This document shows positions 5,435-8,189 of a stretch of DNA of 8,189 nt, in pieces; within the stretch, counting starts at the first letter, position 1, and every line of letters begins with the position of its first letter. The notes below the pieces were generated by a model that saw only the letters and a program-made list of their open reading frames with translations, was not told the DNA's origin and did not search any database. The stretch comes from Chitinophagaceae bacterium (GTDB lineage: Bacteria > Bacteroidota > Bacteroidia > Chitinophagales > Chitinophagaceae). Location of the stretch: NCBI GenBank assembly GCA_003509845.1, contig DOMR01000018.1, forward strand, positions 1 through 8,189, written 5' to 3'. A program made the translations under genes and the position numbers.

Positions 5435-6880
5435 CTACTTATTAAGCATCCAATTTTTAAATGCAGTATAATTAGGCGCTAGGGGTATTGATACTTTTTC
5501 TTTTTCAAATAAGTTTTGTACAGAAGCTGGGATGGATAAGGCTTTTCCTATTACTTCTTCGACAACTTCAGGAAATTTCACTGGATGTGCTGTTTCTAAT
5601 ATAATGGCACCTGCGTTGAAAGCGTCTTCAGTGGCACTAATCGTTATATTATTGACTTGTTGTTCCGATAAAAATTGTTCAGCTGCAATAAATGCAACGG
5701 CGCCATGGGGATCCAAAATATAATTATTTGTTTTATATACGCGCGCAATGGTTGCTTTAGTATCAGCGTCGGTAATGCTATAACTAGTTAATGTATTACT
5801 TAATGTAGTAAAATTATTTTGCATCATCTCTAGGATACGAACAAAATTACTTGGATTGCCTACATCCATCGCATTAGATATAGTCACAACAGAAGGCGTT
5901 ACTTCATATTTTTCAGTAGCCATGTATCTTGTGACCACATCATTTGCGTTACATGCCGCAACAAAATGTCCCAAGGGTAAGCCACTTTCCTTTGCAATCA
6001 TACCTGCACAAATATTACCAAAATTACCACTCGGTACTACAATATGCATTGGAGGATAGTTGCCATCCGCATCCTGGTATTTTGCTACCCATTGTTGCCA
6101 TGCGAAAAAATAATATAATTGCTGCGGTAACCATCTAGCGACGTTTATTGAATTGGCAGAGGTTAAATTATAAGCTGTATTTAATTCGCCATCCATAAAT
6201 GCTTCTTTCACGATGGCTTGACAATCATCAAAACTTCCATCCACTTCCAAGGCAGTGATGTTTTGCCCTAATGTGGTTAATTGTAATTCCTGAATAGGAC
6301 TCACCTTCCCTTTGGGATATAATATAATGACATCCACCCCCGCCACCCCTAAAAATCCATTAGCCACCGCCCCTCCAGTATCTCCACTTGTTGCGACCAA
6401 TACAGTGCTTGGTTTTTCATCTTGTGTTTTATCTTCTTGTGTTTTATCTTCTTGTGATTTATCTTCTTGTGATTTGAGCGTATTCGCTGCAGCATTTTCT
6501 GCGCGCGCTTGTTTAGAAAAATACCCTAAGCACCTACTCATAAATCGCGCGCCCACATCCTTAAATGCAAGTGTGGGGCCATGAAATAATTCAAGAGAAG
6601 AAATGGTATCGGTGATAGGAACTAATGGAAAATTGAAATTGATGGTTTCGGCGCAAATGTTTTTTAAAGTAGCATCATCAATGGTGCCTCCAACATAAGG
6701 GCGCATTACCTCAAAAGCCAAACTTGCTTTATCTAAAGTTTTAAAATTCTGAATTTGTGCTGCAGTAAATTTCGGAATCTCCATTGGAAAATACAATCCC
6801 TTATCAGGCGCTTGACCTGTAATGGCAGCGGTTCTGAAATCAACATTGGGTGATTGTTTTTGTAAACTATAATACTGCAT
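5435..6880 (-). CDS. thrC: Threonine synthase (PLP-dependent)
   Basis: Converts O-phosphohomoserine and water to threonine and phosphate in the cytoplasm, the last step of the pathway, using the product of the upstream homoserine kinase. The N-terminal domain (about 1-90) begins MQYYSL and includes DKGLYFP. The PLP lysine is Lys107 in LAFKDVGARF, the phosphate-binding loop is SGDTGG (165-170), and PSGNFGN lies near 285. SFDDCQ and NSINVARW are also family-typical. At 481 residues it is longer than the 428 of the E. coli enzyme. Much of the excess is an insertion at about 125-157, between the lysine helix and SGDTGG, built of Ala-rich sequence followed by SQEDK/TQEDK repeats. All catalytic motifs flanking the insertion are intact, so it is probably a surface loop in an active enzyme. 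The gene lies 343 bases after thrB on the same strand. Confidence 0.96.
   Translation of the reverse strand: MQYYSLQKQSPNVDFRTAAITGQAPDKGLYFPMEIPKFTAAQIQNFKTLDKASLAFEVMRPYVGGTIDDATLKNICAETINFNFPLVPITDTISSLELFHGPTLAFKDVGARFMSRCLGYFSKQARAENAAANTLKSQEDKSQEDKTQEDKTQDEKPSTVLVATSGDTGGAVANGFLGVAGVDVIILYPKGKVSPIQELQLTTLGQNITALEVDGSFDDCQAIVKEAFMDGELNTAYNLTSANSINVARWLPQQLYYFFAWQQWVAKYQDADGNYPPMHIVVPSGNFGNICAGMIAKESGLPLGHFVAACNANDVVTRYMATEKYEVTPSVVTISNAMDVGNPSNFVRILEMMQNNFTTLSNTLTSYSITDADTKATIARVYKTNNYILDPHGAVAFIAAEQFLSEQQVNNITISATEDAFNAGAIILETAHPVKFPEVVEEVIGKALSIPASVQNLFEKEKVSIPLAPNYTAFKNWMLNK
6419..6475 (-). repeat. 15-base coding tandem repeat (minisatellite) in thrC
   Basis: On the plus strand the units are CTTGTGTTTTATCTT at 6421-6435, an identical copy at 6436-6450, and CTTGTGATTTATCTT at 6451-6465. 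Partial units lie on either side. On the coding strand this gives about four five-residue units of the form (S/T)QEDK, the last altered to TQDEK, at residues 136-156. The 15-base unit preserves frame on gain or loss of copies. Near-identity of the units points to recent slippage. Confidence 0.92.
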
Positions 6881-6952
6881 TGTTTCTAAACTTTTATATT
6901 TTAAGTTTATATTAATTTTTAATATTTCGAATTTAAAATGTTATATTTTTCT

Positions 6953-7037
6953 TTTTTAGTTTAAAGTGAAATATTAGACTATATGATCCTTACTACCATT
7001 GAATTCTAGTAACTCTTCATTTTACTTATAATTAAAA
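6953..7037. repeat. Intergenic repeat, copy 1, with stem-loop
   Basis: This is the thrC-proximal copy of an approximately 85-base direct repeat. Over the 66 columns from TATTAG (6972) to TTAAAA (7037) I count 11 mismatches and a single-base gap against copy 2, and five mismatches in the preceding 19 bases. It contains TTACTA (6990-6995) and TAGTAA (7007-7012), a perfect 6-bp inverted repeat around an 11-base loop beginning CCATTGA. Confidence 0.85.
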
Positions 7038-7086
7038 CATTCGCAAATTTGTACCTTACTCCACATTTAAATTTTATTAATTAATG

Positions 7087-7170
7087 TTTTTAGTTATAAG
7101 CAAATTATTAGCATATATAGTCCTTGCTACCATTGAGTTTTAGCAACCCCTCATTTAGTTATAATTAAAA
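7087..7170. repeat. Intergenic repeat, copy 2, with covarying stem-loop
   Basis: This is the thrB-proximal copy, displaced 134 bases from copy 1. Its stem is TTGCTA (7124-7129) and TAGCAA (7141-7146). Relative to copy 1, the third pair has changed from A-T to G-C with both sides altered, so pairing is kept. The loop again begins CCATTGA. Both copies start TTTTTAGTT and end TTATAATTAAAA. Confidence 0.85.
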
Positions 7171-7223
7171 TCTAAAAAAATCAAAAAACATATATAGCAT
7201 CTAATAAGTTTTAAGCCCCGGTA

Positions 7224-8189
7224 TTAAATAAAATCAGCTACAATTTCTACGCCTTTTTGATTAATAGTGGTTACATAAGTGTGATGTGGTAAATTCATTC
7301 CCGCGTACAAGTCATGCATTTCCTTTTCAACTGCTTTCGCAATTTCTTCGGTCTTGCTTAACATAAATATTGAAGGACCTGAACCTGAAATACCACCACC
7401 TAAAGCGCCTGCTTGTTTACAGGACAATTTTAATGCAGCAAAACCGGGGATTAATATAGATCTCACGGGTTCGATAATCACATCCTCCAATGATCTTCCT
7501 ATTAAATCATAATCTGATTTCATTAATCCAGCCACCAATCCTGCAATATTGCCCCATTGTTTAATAGCATCTTTTAATAATACCTTTTGTCTTAGTATGC
7601 TACGCGCATCTGCTGTACGAACTTCAATTTGAGGATGCACAATAGTAACAAATAATTCAGGTGAGGGTAAGGTAACTATTTCTAATGGGAAGATGGACCG
7701 CACTAATGTAACGCCTCCAAAAATACATGGGGCAATATTATCAGCATGCTTTACGCCCGATGCTACTTTTTCACCATTCATGGCAAAACGCACTAGATCA
7801 TCCTTGGAAAATATATCCCCTAATAAAAAATTAGCCCCTACAACGGCGCCAGCTGAACTTGCCGCGCTCGAACCCACACCACTTCCGGGTTTAATTAGTT
7901 TGTTTATTTTTACCTCAAAGCCTATCGTAGAAAAATCAACTACTGTTTTTTCAATGGTACTATTTGCAGTGTATTCTTCAATCATCGCCAACAGTGCAGC
8001 GCCTGCAACATTCAATTCGGGATCAGTGGGTAAATTATAATTGTCAATATTTATAATTGTAATAGCGGCTTGTCCTACTGCACGCTTTACGATTCTCATT
8101 TCCATTTCATCATAGGGATTGTTCACGGCAAAGCCCAATATATCAAATCCACACACCATATTTGCTACGGTGGCAGGGGCTTTTATTTT
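7224..8189 (-). CDS. thrB: Homoserine kinase, N-terminal few residues beyond the window edge
   Basis: GHMP-family kinase that phosphorylates homoserine with ATP to give O-phosphohomoserine, the substrate of the downstream threonine synthase. The frame stays open to the right edge and the edge residues KIKAPATVAN are the conserved start of the family. The ATG at 8157-8159 is therefore an internal Met (in ANMVCGFD), not the start; only about 1-6 residues are missing. Numbering from the edge, the ATP-binding motif PGSGVGSSA lies at 101-109 and the C-terminal GHMP motif GGGISGSGPS at about 264-273. The visible 321 residues fit the usual 305-320. In many bacteria an aspartokinase/homoserine dehydrogenase gene precedes thrB and would be expected just off the right edge. 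A 343-base gap separates it from thrC. Confidence 0.95.
   Translation of the reverse strand, partial: KIKAPATVANMVCGFDILGFAVNNPYDEMEMRIVKRAVGQAAITIINIDNYNLPTDPELNVAGAALLAMIEEYTANSTIEKTVVDFSTIGFEVKINKLIKPGSGVGSSAASSAGAVVGANFLLGDIFSKDDLVRFAMNGEKVASGVKHADNIAPCIFGGVTLVRSIFPLEIVTLPSPELFVTIVHPQIEVRTADARSILRQKVLLKDAIKQWGNIAGLVAGLMKSDYDLIGRSLEDVIIEPVRSILIPGFAALKLSCKQAGALGGGISGSGPSIFMLSKTEEIAKAVEKEMHDLYAGMNLPHHTYVTTINQKGVEIVADFI

Larger units (their letters stand above)
6881..7223 (-). other. Non-coding thrB-thrC gap with degenerate repeats
   Basis: This 343-base, strongly AT-rich gap separates two genes that are usually close together. I find no open frame with a plausible start. It holds the two repeat copies listed separately, an AT-only hairpin at 6909-6925 (ATATTAA, TTT, TTAATAT) near thrC, and a T-rich stretch on the minus strand at about 7172-7188. 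No convincing terminator follows thrB and no exact TAnnTTTG promoter precedes thrC, so whether thrC is co-transcribed with thrB is unclear. Confidence 0.75.

Noticed and set aside
6419..6475. Tandem units in thrC considered as a CRISPR-like array.
   Set aside because: The units are 15 bases with no spacers and are in frame in a conserved gene.
6312..6584. Open plus-strand frame across the thrC minisatellite with a repeated SSCVL pattern.
   Set aside because: The repetition is only the antisense reading of the 15-base units in thrC.
6974..7155. Both intergenic repeats, read on the minus strand, give similar 15-residue peptides ending in TAA (NEELLEFNGSKDHIV at 6974-7021, NEGLLKLNGSKDYIC at 7108-7155).
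   Set aside because: Neither has an in-frame ATG and stops lie close upstream. The substitutions are nearly all transitions without a strong synonymous bias. The similarity follows from the repeat itself, so I do not call small genes.
7693..8040. Open plus-strand frame of 115 codons opposite thrB.
   Set aside because: It is antisense to a clear GHMP kinase frame and has no recognisable domain; a shadow of the real gene.
8157..8159. ATG at 8159 as the start of homoserine kinase.
   Set aside because: The upstream ten codons encode the conserved KIKAPATVAN beginning, so the gene continues past the window edge.

Overview
The window looks like chromosomal DNA from a member of the Bacteroidota, plausibly a Chitinophagales-like lineage. 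The reasons are the low GC content, a TonB-dependent receptor with an N-terminal carboxypeptidase-D-like repeat, Sec signal peptides ending in NAQ, promoters matching the Bacteroidota -7 consensus TAnnTTTG, and almost no Shine-Dalgarno sequences. The taxon is an inference; no marker gene is present.

Left part (1-3695, minus strand). Read in the direction of transcription, the order is a secreted alkaline-phosphatase-superfamily enzyme, a small exported Cys/His-containing protein, and a TonB-dependent outer-membrane receptor whose C-terminus runs off the left edge. A 16-base palindrome lies just upstream of the small gene and a hairpin lies between it and the receptor. I read the last two genes as a probable metal-acquisition pair.

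Middle part (3696-5354, plus strand). A nitroreductase-family flavoprotein has a good Bacteroidota promoter and a clear intrinsic terminator. It is followed by a compact type II toxin-antitoxin module: a ribbon-helix-helix, DUF6364-like antitoxin overlapping a PIN-domain ribonuclease by 11 bases. The antitoxin promoter pins its start at 4703, not at the upstream ATG, and carries an 11-base direct repeat that could be the autoregulatory operator.

Right part (5435-8189, minus strand). Homoserine kinase (thrB, cut by the right edge by only a few residues) is followed by threonine synthase (thrC). Together they convert homoserine through O-phosphohomoserine to threonine. thrC contains an in-frame 15-base coding minisatellite next to the PLP phosphate-binding loop.

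The 343 bases between thrB and thrC hold no gene. They contain two diverged copies of an approximately 85-base element repeated with a period of 134 bases. Each copy contains a 6-bp stem with an 11-base loop, and one stem pair has changed from A-T to G-C on both sides. This repeat is the least explained structure in the window. I saw no CRISPR array, tRNA, rRNA, transposase or phage gene.
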